From NCBI RefSeq assembly GCF_043195135.1, contig NZ_JBAFWP010000003.1: a stretch of DNA of 64,000 nt. One strand, written 5' to 3'. Source of the stretch: NCEH01 sp043195135 (GTDB taxonomy: Bacteria; Pseudomonadota; Alphaproteobacteria; Rhizobiales; Xanthobacteraceae). Under the pieces are notes generated by a model. The model made no database searches, was not told the DNA's origin, and saw only the letters and a list, made by a program, of their open reading frames with translations. Shown piece after piece: positions 25,420-34,475 of the stretch. Position 1 is the first letter of the stretch; every line of letters begins with the position of its first letter. The position numbers and the translations under genes are program-made.

Positions 25420-25483
25420 CGCGCACCGTCCGCCGCCTTGCGGGAAAACGAGGCGCGTCAGGGGCTGGATACGCCTCTTGCGT

Positions 25484-25494
25484 CTGATATGTTA
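25484..25494. promoter_or_regulatory. GntR-like element before the hydroxylase operon
   Basis: CTGATATGTTA is followed by GTCATATATTAG, so the site has the same two half elements (TGATATGT and TCATATAT) as the operator candidate at 16938-16960. It lies about 80 bases before the hydroxylase start. Confidence 0.45.
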
Positions 25495-25574
25495 GTCATA
25501 TATTAGTTTACCGAACAGCCCAGATGCGGCGGCCCCGCCAGGGATGATCCCGCACCGAGAGAAGGAAGATTGCG

Positions 25575-26366
25575 ATGGAACTGACGCAAAGCGTGATGTC
25601 GGACCGGCAGCGCAAATATCGCGCGACCTATCGCGAGCGGGTCACCGGCTGGTACAATGGCTGGCTCCACATGCTGATCATCTACACCATCGGCTTCACC
25701 GCGCTTTATGTGTACGCGGCGAATATTCATGCCGTGAAATGGTGGGAATGGTTCACCGTTCCGGTGGTGTTCCTGTTCTGCAATTTCTTCGAATGGGCGC
25801 TACATCGCTACATCATGCACCGGCCCTCGCGCATCCCGTTGTTTCGCGCGGTCTATAATCGCCACACGCTGATGCATCACCAATTCTTCACCGAGGAGGA
25901 GATGCGCTTCGCCGATCATCACGACTGGCGCGTCACCTTCTTCCCGCCCTATGCCCTCGTCACATTCACCCTCATGTCGATTCCCGGCGCGGTGATCCTG
26001 TCGTGGCTGGTCTCGCCGAACGTCGGCTGGCTGTTCATCACCACCACCACTTCGGTTTATCTGGTCTATGAATTCATGCACTTCTGCTGCCACGTGGAAG
26101 AAAGCTGGTTCGTGCGCAACATGCCGTTCGTGAACACGATCCGCCGCCACCACACCGCCCATCACGACCAGTCGATCATGATGGAGCGCAACATGAACCT
26201 CACCTTCCCCATCATGGACTGGCTGTTCGGCACGTCCGACCTCGACCGCGGCCTGATCGGCCACATCTTCAACGGCTATGACACCAGCCGCGTGAAGACC
26301 AACATGCGCCGCACCGCGCGCACCCCGCGCCCGCAGGCCACCGCCCGCTCGGTGGCCGCCGAATGA
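25575..26366 (+). CDS. Membrane fatty acid hydroxylase/sterol desaturase superfamily enzyme
   Basis: Integral membrane di-iron oxygenase of 263 aa. The histidine boxes expected to bind two irons are present: HRYIMH (about 77-82), HTLMHH (about 96-101), FMHFCCH (about 171-177) and RRHHTAHHD (about 192-200). Four hydrophobic segments lie around them (about 30-50, 58-75, 125-145, 150-170). Such enzymes hydroxylate or desaturate lipids, sterols, carotenoids or alkyl chains with O2 and an electron donor; the substrate here is not known. It is the first gene of a three-gene operon with two small membrane proteins, preceded by a GntR-like element. Confidence 0.88.
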   Translation: MELTQSVMSDRQRKYRATYRERVTGWYNGWLHMLIIYTIGFTALYVYAANIHAVKWWEWFTVPVVFLFCNFFEWALHRYIMHRPSRIPLFRAVYNRHTLMHHQFFTEEEMRFADHHDWRVTFFPPYALVTFTLMSIPGAVILSWLVSPNVGWLFITTTTSVYLVYEFMHFCCHVEESWFVRNMPFVNTIRRHHTAHHDQSIMMERNMNLTFPIMDWLFGTSDLDRGLIGHIFNGYDTSRVKTNMRRTARTPRPQATARSVAAE

Positions 26367-26770
26367 GCGCCATCGAGCCCAATGGCGCCGCGCTCGTGTG
26401 GTTCGCCTTGCTGTGGACCACCACCTGCCTCGGCTTCCTGATCCTGTGCGGCATGTATCCCATGCACACGCGCCCGCCGGCCGCCCGCAAGTCGGGGGCG
26501 CTCGCCCTCATCGTCGTCAACAGCGCCCTGTGGCTGGCGCTCGCCGCCGGCACGCTGGCGTTCGGCTATGGCGAATTGCGCATCACGACGCTGATCGTGG
26601 TGGGCGGCCTCGTCATGCTGTTCGCGCCCGCCCCGTTCGAGGCCATGCCGCCGCTCTGGCGTGACGGGCGGCGCGGGCTCGCCGCTTTGCTGGCGGTTCA
26701 GGCCGCGGGGCTCGCGGTGTGGCTCGCGGTCAGCCAGGCCGGCGCACAGCTGGTCGGCCCGCTGGTCTGA
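26363..26770 (+). CDS. Four-span hypothetical membrane protein
   Basis: Protein of 135 aa that overlaps the hydroxylase stop (ATGA). Four hydrophobic helices are visible (about 12-32, 45-68, 73-88, 105-130). No cysteine or histidine pattern points to cofactor binding. I recognise no family. Translational coupling suggests a partner or chaperone of the hydroxylase. Confidence 0.7.
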   Translation: MSAIEPNGAALVWFALLWTTTCLGFLILCGMYPMHTRPPAARKSGALALIVVNSALWLALAAGTLAFGYGELRITTLIVVGGLVMLFAPAPFEAMPPLWRDGRRGLAALLAVQAAGLAVWLAVSQAGAQLVGPLV

Positions 26771-26823
26771 CGGGCCGATGCGCCCGCCGCACACCCAAGA
26801 CCATCTTTCGGAGGACCAAGGCC

Positions 26824-27009
26824 ATGCCCTTTCCCATCAAGTTCGGCCTCTCGATCATCGTGCTGCTTGTGGCGGCTGCGGGCTATGCCTTGCAGGCCCA
26901 TCTCGGGCAGACCACGCCGAAATACGCGGTCGCGTTCCTGGGCATCTTCATGGTGGTGGCCATGTGGGTGTTCCCGGAGGTGGAGCGCAAGAAGATCGAT
27001 CGCCGCTGA
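26824..27009 (+). CDS. Small two-span membrane protein (61 aa)
   Basis: Translation MPFPIKFGLSIIVLLVAAAG..., two hydrophobic helices (about 7-24 and 33-52) and a charged end VERKKIDRR. A clear ribosome site GGAGGACCAAGGCC precedes ATG 26824; a longer in-frame start at 26719 would overlap the previous gene. Third gene of the hydroxylase operon, unrecognised. A terminator-like hairpin follows. Confidence 0.7.
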   Translation: MPFPIKFGLSIIVLLVAAAGYALQAHLGQTTPKYAVAFLGIFMVVAMWVFPEVERKKIDRR

Positions 27010-27066
27010 CCGCGCCCGGCGCGGCGGGCGCCGTTCTGCCCTGATCGAGACCGCCGCATCCCCTTC

Positions 27067-27094
27067 GCCTCCGGCCGCGCGCGCTGCCGGAGGC
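27067..27094. terminator. Terminator-like hairpin between convergent genes
   Basis: GCCTCCGGC and GCCGGAGGC form a perfect 9-base stem around a 10-base loop, followed on the plus strand by GCTTTCGTTT. It ends the hydroxylase operon and faces the aldehyde dehydrogenase gene. Confidence 0.65.
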
Positions 27095-27114
27095 GCTTTC
27101 GTTTGCGCCCATTC

Positions 27115-28590
27115 TCAGAACGGGAAGTCGCGCTTGCCCATCTGGATGGTGATCCATTTCTGCTCGGTCAGTTCCTCCCAGGAGGAGCGCCCGCCCTCGC
27201 GGCCGAAGCCGGAATTCTTCACCCCGCCGAACGGCACGTGAGGTTCATCGGAAATGGTGCAGTCGTTCACGTGCACCATGCCGGATTCGAGCCGCAGCGA
27301 GAGGTCGAACGCCTTCTGAAGATCGTTGGTGATGAGCGCGGCGGACAGCCCGTACTGGGTGTCGTTGGCGATCTCCAGCGCCTCCTCGGCGTCCTCGACG
27401 CGGATCAGCGACACCACCGGGCCGAAGCTCTCCTCATGATAGATGCGCATCTCCCGCGTCACGCCGGCGAGCACCGTGGGCTGGAAATAGCGGCCCTCGT
27501 GGGTGCCGCCGGTGAGCACTTGCGCGCCCTTTTCCTTCGCTTCGGCGATCTGGCCGTCGATGAAGGCGCACTGGCTCTCGCGGATCAGCGGGCCGATCAC
27601 GCTGCCCGGATCGCGCGGAGGGCCGACCGGGATGCCCTTCGCCTTGGCGACGAAGCGCTCGGCGAAGGCATCGAAGATCGGCGCCTCCACCATCACCTTG
27701 GAATTGGCCATGCACACCTGCCCCTGGTGCAGGAACACGCCGAAGGCGGCGGCATCCACCGCATAGTCGAGGTCGGCATCCTTCAGGATGATCAGCGGGC
27801 TCTTGCCGCCCATCTCCAGGGTGAATTTCTTCAGGTGCTTGGCCGCCTCCACCGCGAGATGGCGCCCGGTGCGGGTCGAGCCGGTGAAGGTGACGAGCCG
27901 CACGCGCGGATCGGAGATCAGCAATTCGCCCACCTCCGCCGGCACCCCGGGCAGCACGTTCAGCACCCCCGCGGGAAGGCCGGCCTCGGCGAAGATGTCG
28001 GCGATCAGCGCGCCGGAGATCGGCGTCTCCTCCGAGGGCTTGAGCACGAACGTATTGCCGGCGGCGAGCGCGAACGCGATCTTCTTCATGGAGAGCAGGA
28101 ACGGCGAATTGAACGGCGCGATGCCCGCCACCACGCCGAGCGGACGGCGGACGGACAGGGAGATCTGCCCCGGCTGCGTCACCGGCATGGTCTCGCCCAT
28201 CACATGGCGCACGTCGCCCGCGGCGCTGCGCAGGCAGTCGGTGACATATTCGATTTCCCACAGCGCCTTGCCGAACACCGAGCCGCATTCGTCGATCAGC
28301 ATGTCGCGGATTTCGTCGGTGCGCCGCTCGATCACTTCGCAGGTCTTCAGCAGCATTTTCTCGCGCGTGCTGGCGAGGCTCGCGCCCCAACTGGCGAAAG
28401 CGCGGTGCGCGGCCGCGATGGCCGCCACCACCTCCTGCGCGCCCGCCTGCTCGGTGCGGGCGAACAGCGTGCCGTCGGCCGGATTATAGCTGTCGGCGAC
28501 GATGTTGCGCGAGGATTTCACGAACGCGCCATCGATGAACAGCTTGTAGGTGCGCACGCCGTCGACGACGTCATAGGATGCGGGGTTCAT
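27115..28590 (-). CDS. NAD(P)-dependent aldehyde dehydrogenase
   Basis: Oxidises an aldehyde to the acid. Of 491 aa, with the cofactor motif GSTRTG (about 237-242), catalytic Glu259 in LEMGGKSP and catalytic Cys293 in GQVCMANSK; APFNSPF (about 158-164) and KPSEETP (about 184-190) are family marks. The sequence is nearest to benzaldehyde/vanillin/salicylaldehyde-type dehydrogenases by feel, but this is not proven. Its ATG overlaps the stop of the GMC oxidoreductase gene (ATGA, 28587-28590), so the two enzymes are made together and plausibly perform alcohol to aldehyde to acid. Confidence 0.93.
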   Translation of the reverse strand: MNPASYDVVDGVRTYKLFIDGAFVKSSRNIVADSYNPADGTLFARTEQAGAQEVVAAIAAAHRAFASWGASLASTREKMLLKTCEVIERRTDEIRDMLIDECGSVFGKALWEIEYVTDCLRSAAGDVRHVMGETMPVTQPGQISLSVRRPLGVVAGIAPFNSPFLLSMKKIAFALAAGNTFVLKPSEETPISGALIADIFAEAGLPAGVLNVLPGVPAEVGELLISDPRVRLVTFTGSTRTGRHLAVEAAKHLKKFTLEMGGKSPLIILKDADLDYAVDAAAFGVFLHQGQVCMANSKVMVEAPIFDAFAERFVAKAKGIPVGPPRDPGSVIGPLIRESQCAFIDGQIAEAKEKGAQVLTGGTHEGRYFQPTVLAGVTREMRIYHEESFGPVVSLIRVEDAEEALEIANDTQYGLSAALITNDLQKAFDLSLRLESGMVHVNDCTISDEPHVPFGGVKNSGFGREGGRSSWEELTEQKWITIQMGKRDFPF

Positions 28591-30215
28591 GCGGAGGCTC
28601 CTTGGCAACCGGGCGCGGAAACAGGGATGTCCGCAGCGAGAGGGGACACCGAACGAAGATCGCCGGCGATGAGGTCGGCCGCGCGCACGCCGATCAAGAC
28701 GCACGGCGCCATGGTGTTCCCGCCGGCCACCGCCGGCATGATGGAGCCGTCCGCCACTCGCAGGCCGGCGACGCCGTAGACCTTCAGGGACCCGTCGACG
28801 ACGGAGAGCGCGTCGCGCCCCATCTTGGCGGTGCAGGTCTCGTGAAAATAGGTGCCGGCGGCGTTGCGCAGGAACTGCACCATCTCCTCGCCCGCCAGCG
28901 GCCCGGGCATGAGCTCGCGCTTCACGAACGGGCGCAGGGCCTCGGAATGGCCGAGCTCGCGGCAGATCTCGATGGCCCGCAGCAACGCCGTCACGTCGGC
29001 CGGTTCGCCGAGAAAATTGGCGTGCACCTTCACCGGATCGTCCGGCCCGGCGCCGGTCAGCTCCAGATGGCCGCGGCTCTGCGGGCGGATGAGGCCGGGC
29101 GCGAGCGTGAAGGCGAGGGAGGGGTCCACCGGCAGCCTGAAGGCCGGGCCGGTGATCTCCGAGCCGAAGGCGCACTCCTCCAGCATCGGCTGGAGGTCCG
29201 GCGCCGCAAGGCTCGGATCGCTCTTGCAGAAGAAGGTGAACTCGGCCGAATTGTTGCGCGGCCGCTCGGGCGTCTTGTATTCGAACACGCAGCCGGCGAC
29301 GAGGATATGGTCCTGGAAATTCCGCCCCACCCCCGGCAGATGCTGCACCAGGGGAATGGACAGCCGCGCCAGCGCCGCCGCATCGCCGATGCCGGAGAGC
29401 ATAAGAACCTTGGGCGTGTTGATGGCCCCGAGCGAGAGCACCACCTCGTGGCGCGCCCGCGCCACATGCACCGCCCCGTCGCGCTCGTATTCGACGCCGA
29501 CCGCACGCGCATTCTCGATCAGCAGGCGGCGCACCTTGGTGCCGGTGAGAACGGTGAAATTCGCCTGCGCCCGGCGCGGGGCCACATAAGCGGTGGCGGT
29601 GGACATGCGCGTGCCGTCGCGGGCGATGTTCACATTGGTGATGGCGCAGCAGCCCTCCCCCGCCATGGCCTCCGCGTTGTGGTCCTCCACCCGTGGAATG
29701 CCATGGGCTGAGGCCGCCTCAAGCAGGCCCTCGGTGACGGGAATGGGGTCCTGCGGCAAGGTGATGCGCAACGGCCCGCCTGTGCCGCGCAGGGGCGAGG
29801 CGGGGCCGTCCCAGTCCTCGATCCTCTTGTAGATCTCGACCGCCGCCGCATAGCCCCATCCGGCGTCGCCGCTTTCCGCTTCCCAAAGGTCGAAAGCGCT
29901 CTTGTGGCCGCGCGCCCAGACCAGGCCGTTGATGCTGCCGCCGCCGCCCAGCACCCGCCCCATGGGCAAGGGCGCGCGGCGGCCATTGAGCCCGGCGCAG
30001 GGCTCGGAACGGAAGCTCCAGTCGCGCTCGGAACCGATGTTGCGCATCCACACCTTGGGGTCGCGCACATCGGGATGGGTATCCTCGCCGCCGGCTTCCA
30101 GCAGCAGCACCCTGAGATCGGGATCGGCCGCGAGCCGCCCCGCCACCGCACAGCCGGACGTGCCGCCGCCGCACACGATGACGTCGAACCCCCGCTCGTC
30201 ATTTCCTGGAGCCAT
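28587..30215 (-). CDS. GMC-family FAD-dependent alcohol oxidoreductase
   Basis: Choline-dehydrogenase-like flavoprotein of 542 aa oxidising an alcohol to an aldehyde. The FAD motif VCGGGTSGCAVAGRLA sits at about 14-29, a second GMC signature appears as LSLGAINTPKVLMLSGIG (about 255-272), and the catalytic His is in TYFHET near the C-terminus, followed by the conserved GGNTMAP segment. First gene of a two-gene operon with the aldehyde dehydrogenase. In the same regulon-like region a zinc alcohol dehydrogenase also occurs, so two alcohol-oxidising steps or two electron acceptors are possible. Confidence 0.93.
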   Translation of the reverse strand: MAPGNDERGFDVIVCGGGTSGCAVAGRLAADPDLRVLLLEAGGEDTHPDVRDPKVWMRNIGSERDWSFRSEPCAGLNGRRAPLPMGRVLGGGGSINGLVWARGHKSAFDLWEAESGDAGWGYAAAVEIYKRIEDWDGPASPLRGTGGPLRITLPQDPIPVTEGLLEAASAHGIPRVEDHNAEAMAGEGCCAITNVNIARDGTRMSTATAYVAPRRAQANFTVLTGTKVRRLLIENARAVGVEYERDGAVHVARARHEVVLSLGAINTPKVLMLSGIGDAAALARLSIPLVQHLPGVGRNFQDHILVAGCVFEYKTPERPRNNSAEFTFFCKSDPSLAAPDLQPMLEECAFGSEITGPAFRLPVDPSLAFTLAPGLIRPQSRGHLELTGAGPDDPVKVHANFLGEPADVTALLRAIEICRELGHSEALRPFVKRELMPGPLAGEEMVQFLRNAAGTYFHETCTAKMGRDALSVVDGSLKVYGVAGLRVADGSIMPAVAGGNTMAPCVLIGVRAADLIAGDLRSVSPLAADIPVSAPGCQGASA

Positions 30216-30465
30216 GGCTGCCTCATGCAGGGACCACTGGCGCGGCCCGAATTAATTCGTCAGTATGCCTCTCATTTCCAAGCATGTTCCGTGCCACCGC
30301 GGGACGGAGGCGAGAGGAGGCGGACGGGTGGGGATTTGCGGATTTTTCCGGCCCGAAGCCTCCCTCGGGGCAGGTTCGGAATGGCGCGGGAAGCATCAGA
30401 TCGCGACGCTGTGCCCATCTCGCAGGCAGGCGCGCACCCACGGCCGCGATACCGGAGGATGGGCC

Positions 30466-31005
30466 TTATATGGTGCCCACCGGCGAACGGCTGACCTCGT
30501 TCTTCGCCGCGACCAGCGCCCGCAGGTCCTTGAGGAAGCGCGCGCGCGCCTGGGGCGGCAAGGCCTCGATGGTGCGCTCGTGCGCCCGCGCGGCGCCCTG
30601 CTCCACCCGCTTCAGCAACGCCAGCCCCGCCTCGGTGAGGCCGGCGAGGCGCATGCGCTTGTCCGTGGGGGAAACGCTGCGCGTCACCAGGGCGCGCTGT
30701 TCCAGCCGCACGATGACATCGGCGATATTGGTGCGGTCGAGCCCCACCGCGCGCGACAGGGCGATCTGCTCGGCCGGCCCCATCTGCTTCAGCGCCGTGA
30801 GCACGCTGTATTGCACGGGGGTGATGCCCTCGGCGCCGCATTCCTCGGCGAACAGGGCGATATGGATCTGGTGCAGGCGGCGGATCAGGAAGCCGGGCCG
30901 CGCGTCGAGATCGCGGATGCACGCCTGCGTCGCGGCGGCCTCCTGCTCCGGTGCCGGGCTGGGCGCCTTGGCCGTGGAACTCCGCTTGGCACCTGTTTCG
31001 CTCAT
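30466..31005 (-). CDS. MarR-family transcriptional regulator
   Basis: Regulator of 179 aa from ATG 31005 (MSETGAKRSS), with AGGTGGGG as ribosome site. The winged helix is seen in ITPVQYSVLTAL (about 70-80), the recognition helix DRTNIADVIVRLEQRALV (about 97-115) and the wing SPTDKRMRL (about 118-126). MarR proteins usually respond to phenolic or other lipophilic small molecules. It is divergent from the AcuI-type gene and 250 bases upstream, in the same direction, of the GMC/aldehyde dehydrogenase pair, so either may be its target. The 30216-30465 gap shows no gene. Confidence 0.9.
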   Translation of the reverse strand: MSETGAKRSSTAKAPSPAPEQEAAATQACIRDLDARPGFLIRRLHQIHIALFAEECGAEGITPVQYSVLTALKQMGPAEQIALSRAVGLDRTNIADVIVRLEQRALVTRSVSPTDKRMRLAGLTEAGLALLKRVEQGAARAHERTIEALPPQARARFLKDLRALVAAKNEVSRSPVGTI

Positions 31006-31256
31006 GCCCCACCTGTCCGCCGGCCCGCCGCCCGGGGCCGACCGGCCCTTCGCAAAGTCTATGCCGGCGCGGCGGGCAAGAGAACCGTCCCGGTGCGCGC
31101 GACGCCCGGATCGGAAGACCCGCCCTCGCCGGCACACGGGCAGCGGCCTGACGCCGCAACCCGGAAGTGAACGGGCCGGCGGCCCATAAAAGGGATGGCA
31201 TCCCAGGCGCCGCCCGCCCATAAATCCACCAACCCAGAAGAAGCCGGGAGACCGTC

Positions 31257-32252
31257 ATGACCGACACCTTCACCGCCCTTGTGATCGAGGATGAGGCGGG
31301 AAAGCCCAAGGCCAGCTTTAAGCAGCTCACCTTTTCCGACCTGCCGGATCACGATGTGCTGGTGGAAATCGCCTTCTCCACGCTGAACTACAAGGACGGT
31401 CTCGCGGTCTCCGGCAAGAGCCGCATCGCCCGCAAGCCGCCGCTGGTGGGCGGCATCGACCTTGCCGGCACGGTGGTGGAATCGCGCTCGCCCGAATGGC
31501 GCACCGGCGACAAGGTGGTGGTGAACGGCTGGGGCCTCTCGGAAACCGAATGGGGCGGCTATTCGCGGTTCCAGCGCGTGAAGAGCCAATGGCTGGTCCG
31601 CCTGCCGGACGCCTTCAGCCTCCAGGATGCGATGGCCATCGGCACCGCCGGCTATACGGCCGCGCTGTGCGTGGATTCGCTCGCGGCCTGGGGCGCCATC
31701 CAGCCCGGCGGCAAGGAAGTTCTGGTGACCGGGGCCGCCGGCGGCGTCGGTTCCACCGCCATCTCGCTGCTGGCGAAGGCGGGCTACAACGTCACCGCCT
31801 CCACCGGCCGGCCCGACACCCATGACTATCTCGCCGGCCTCGGCGCCAGCGCCTTCATCGACCGGGCGAGCCTCGCCGAGAAGGGCGCGCCGTTGCAGAA
31901 GGAGCGCTGGGCGGGCGCGGTGGATTCGGTCGGCTCCACGACCCTTGTGAACGTGATCGCGCAGACCGTCTATGGCGGGGCGGTGGCGGCCTGCGGCCTC
32001 GCCGGCGGCGCCGACCTGCCGGGCACGGTGCTGCCCCACATCCTGCGCAGCGTCGCGCTGCTGGGCGTCGACAGCGTCATGGCCCCCGCCGCCCGGCGCG
32101 CGAGCGCCTGGGCGCGCCTCGCCCGCGACCTCGACCGGGACAAGCTCGCCGCCATGACGCGGGTGGAGCCCATGTCGCGCCTGCCCGAGCTGGCGCAGGA
32201 GATCCTGGCCGGACAGGTGCGCGGACGCATCGTCATCGACGTCGCGCGCTGA
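31257..32252 (+). CDS. acuI: AcuI/YhdH-type NADPH-dependent acryloyl-CoA reductase-like quinone oxidoreductase
   Basis: Medium-chain reductase without zinc, 331 aa. Family marks: TLNYKDGLAVSGK (about 42-54), GIDLAGTVVES (about 65-75), NGWGLSETEWGGY (about 88-100) and the NADPH-binding VTGAAGGVGSTA (about 155-166). YhdH/AcuI enzymes reduce acryloyl-CoA to propionyl-CoA and remove toxic acrylate. The gene leads into glpD after 14 bases, an unusual pairing; the link may be only shared transcription. Gene name is given by family resemblance. Confidence 0.85.
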   Translation: MTDTFTALVIEDEAGKPKASFKQLTFSDLPDHDVLVEIAFSTLNYKDGLAVSGKSRIARKPPLVGGIDLAGTVVESRSPEWRTGDKVVVNGWGLSETEWGGYSRFQRVKSQWLVRLPDAFSLQDAMAIGTAGYTAALCVDSLAAWGAIQPGGKEVLVTGAAGGVGSTAISLLAKAGYNVTASTGRPDTHDYLAGLGASAFIDRASLAEKGAPLQKERWAGAVDSVGSTTLVNVIAQTVYGGAVAACGLAGGADLPGTVLPHILRSVALLGVDSVMAPAARRASAWARLARDLDRDKLAAMTRVEPMSRLPELAQEILAGQVRGRIVIDVAR

Positions 32253-32265
32253 GCGCCGCCCGGCC

Positions 32266-33777
32266 ATGGAAACGGCCGCCTCCCCCTTCGACCTCGCCGT
32301 CATCGGCGGCGGGGTCAATGGCTGCGGCATCGCGCGCGACGCGGCGGGGCGCGGCGCATCCGTGGTGCTGTTCGAACAGGGCGATTTCGCCTGCGGCACC
32401 TCCTGCGCCTCCACCAAGCTGATCCATGGCGGGCTGCGCTACCTCGAGCATTACGAATTCCGCCTGGTGCGCGAGGCGCTGATGGAGCGCGAGATCCTGT
32501 GGGGCCTCGCGCCGCACATCATCTGGCCGCTGCGCTTCGTGCTGCCCGTTCTGCCCGGCCTGCGCCCGGCCTGGATGCTGCGGCTCGGCCTGTTCCTCTA
32601 TGATCATCTCGGCGGCCGCAAGCTGCTGCCGCCCTCGCGCATGCTGAACCTCGCCCGCGACCCGGCCGGCGCGCCGCTGCGATCCGACCTCACCCGCGCG
32701 TTCGAATATTCCGACTGCTGGGTGGAAGATTCCCGCCTCGTGGTGCTGAACGCCCTCGATGCGCGGGAGCGCGGCGCCGACATCCGCCCCGGCACGCGGG
32801 TGGTGGGCGCGGCGCGGGGGGACGGGCTCTGGACCATCGAGACCGAGCGCGACGGCGTGCGGGAGAGCGTGCGGGCGCGCGCCCTGGTGAATGCCGCCGG
32901 CCCCTGGGTGTCCCATGTGCTCGACACGCTGAACCTGCACGAGCGCGCCCATGTGCGGCTGGTGCAGGGCAGCCACATCGTGGTGCCGCGCCTGTTCAAT
33001 CACGAGCGCTGCTACATCTTCCAGAATGCCGACGGCCGCATCATCTTCGCCATTCCCTACGAAGGCGATTTCACCCTGATCGGCACCACCGACCAGGATT
33101 ATGCCGGCGCGCCGGAGGATGTGCACGCGAGCGAGGCGGAGATCGCCTATCTGTGCGCGGCGGCGAGCGAATATTTCGCCAAGGCCGTTTCGCCCCCCGA
33201 CGTGGTGTGGAGCTATAGCGGCGTGCGCCCGCTCTATGACGACGGCGCGAGCAAGGCGCAGGAGACCACCCGCGACTATGTGCTGGTGCTCGATGCCCCG
33301 CACGGCGCGGCGCCGCTGCTGAGCGTGTTCGGCGGCAAGATCACCACCTATCGAAGGCTCGCGGAAAGCGCGCTGGACAAGCTGCACGCCCATCTGCCGG
33401 CCCCCGTGCGCGACGCGCGGCCCTGGACCGCGACCGCGCCCCTGTCCGGCGGCGATTTCGAGAAGACCGCCTTCGATGCCCTGGCGGCGGACCTCGCGCG
33501 GCACTATCCCGCCCTCGACCCGGCCCTGCTGCGCCGCCTCGCGCGCGCCTATGGCACCCGCGCCCGCCGCCTGCTGGCGGGCGTCGCCACGCCGGCGGAC
33601 CTCGGCCGCTGCTTCGGCGCGAACCTTCATGCCCGCGAGGTGGATTATCTCATGGACGCGGAATGGGCGCGCGGCGCCGCCGACATCCTCTGGCGCCGCT
33701 CCAAGCTCGGCCTGCGGGTCTCGGCCGAGCAGGCGGCGGCCTTGGAGGATTATATGGTCGCGCGACGGGGGGCGTGA
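32266..33777 (+). CDS. glpD: Aerobic glycerol-3-phosphate dehydrogenase
   Basis: Membrane-associated flavoprotein that oxidises sn-glycerol 3-phosphate to dihydroxyacetone phosphate and passes electrons to quinone. Its 503 aa is normal. The FAD motif VIGGGVNGCGIARDAAGRG is at about 10-28, followed by STKLIHGGLRYLE (about 47-59) and the C-terminal DAO-C domain. Together with glpK after the repeat spacer it forms the glycerol branch. No glycerol uptake gene lies nearby. Confidence 0.95.
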   Translation: METAASPFDLAVIGGGVNGCGIARDAAGRGASVVLFEQGDFACGTSCASTKLIHGGLRYLEHYEFRLVREALMEREILWGLAPHIIWPLRFVLPVLPGLRPAWMLRLGLFLYDHLGGRKLLPPSRMLNLARDPAGAPLRSDLTRAFEYSDCWVEDSRLVVLNALDARERGADIRPGTRVVGAARGDGLWTIETERDGVRESVRARALVNAAGPWVSHVLDTLNLHERAHVRLVQGSHIVVPRLFNHERCYIFQNADGRIIFAIPYEGDFTLIGTTDQDYAGAPEDVHASEAEIAYLCAAASEYFAKAVSPPDVVWSYSGVRPLYDDGASKAQETTRDYVLVLDAPHGAAPLLSVFGGKITTYRRLAESALDKLHAHLPAPVRDARPWTATAPLSGGDFEKTAFDALAADLARHYPALDPALLRRLARAYGTRARRLLAGVATPADLGRCFGANLHAREVDYLMDAEWARGAADILWRRSKLGLRVSAEQAAALEDYMVARRGA

Positions 33778-33892
33778 GGTCCCGGTGCACGGGAAGGCAG
33801 CGCCCCTCCCGCTGAAGACATCCAACGCTTGCCCTTGAGCTGCCCCTTGCCGCGTCCTGCCACCTTGCCCCTGAGCTCACCCCTTGCCGCAG

Positions 33893-34475
33893 CGTCCCCT
33901 CCCCCCTTGCGGGGGAGGGTCAGGGAGGGGGGTATCCCGCCGCCCCAACCGGGCGAAGTTGGTGTTCGCGGCATCAGACCCCCCTCCCCACCCCTCCCCC
34001 GCAAGGGGGGAGGGAGAAGACCCTTCGCGTTCCGACCACATGCAACGGCGGTGCGGCGGCGGCGCAACGCCCTCGCCGCGCCCCTCTCACCTTGCCCCTG
34101 AGCTCACCCCTTGCCGCTGCGTCCCCTCCCCCCTTGCGGGGGAGGGTTAGGGTGGGGGGTATCGCGCCGCCCGTCCGGGCGAAGTTGGTGTTCGCGGCAT
34201 CAGACCCCCCTCCCCACCCCTCCCCCACAAGGGGGGAGGGAGAATGCCCTTCGCGCTCCCATCCACATGCAACGGCGGTACGGCAGCGGTGCAACGCCCT
34301 CGCCGCGTCCCGCCAACCCTTGCCCTTGAACTTCCCCTCGCCGCCGCGTCCCCTCCCCCCTTGCGGGGGAGGGTCAGGGAGGGGGGTATCGCGCCGCCCA
34401 ACCGGCGAAGTTGATGTTCGCGGCAGCAGACCCCCCTCCCCGCCCCTCCCCCACAAAGGGGGAGGGAGAGCGCAT
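33893..34475. repeat. 227-bp-period repeat between glpD and glpK, three copies of a large palindrome
   Basis: Copies begin near 33893, 34120 and 34347, exactly 227 bases apart. Each holds a left arm with CCTCCCCCCTTGCGGGGGAG and a right arm with CTCCCCCGCAAGGGGGGAGG; the arms extend to about 36 bases and enclose about 60 bases containing GTGTTCGCGGCA or a variant. Copies are separated by a less conserved spacer with CTTGCCCCTGAGCTCACCCC. A fragment of the spacer also precedes copy one (33831-33892). The element is a different family from the array at 22842. The 780-base gap contains no gene. Confidence 0.85.
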
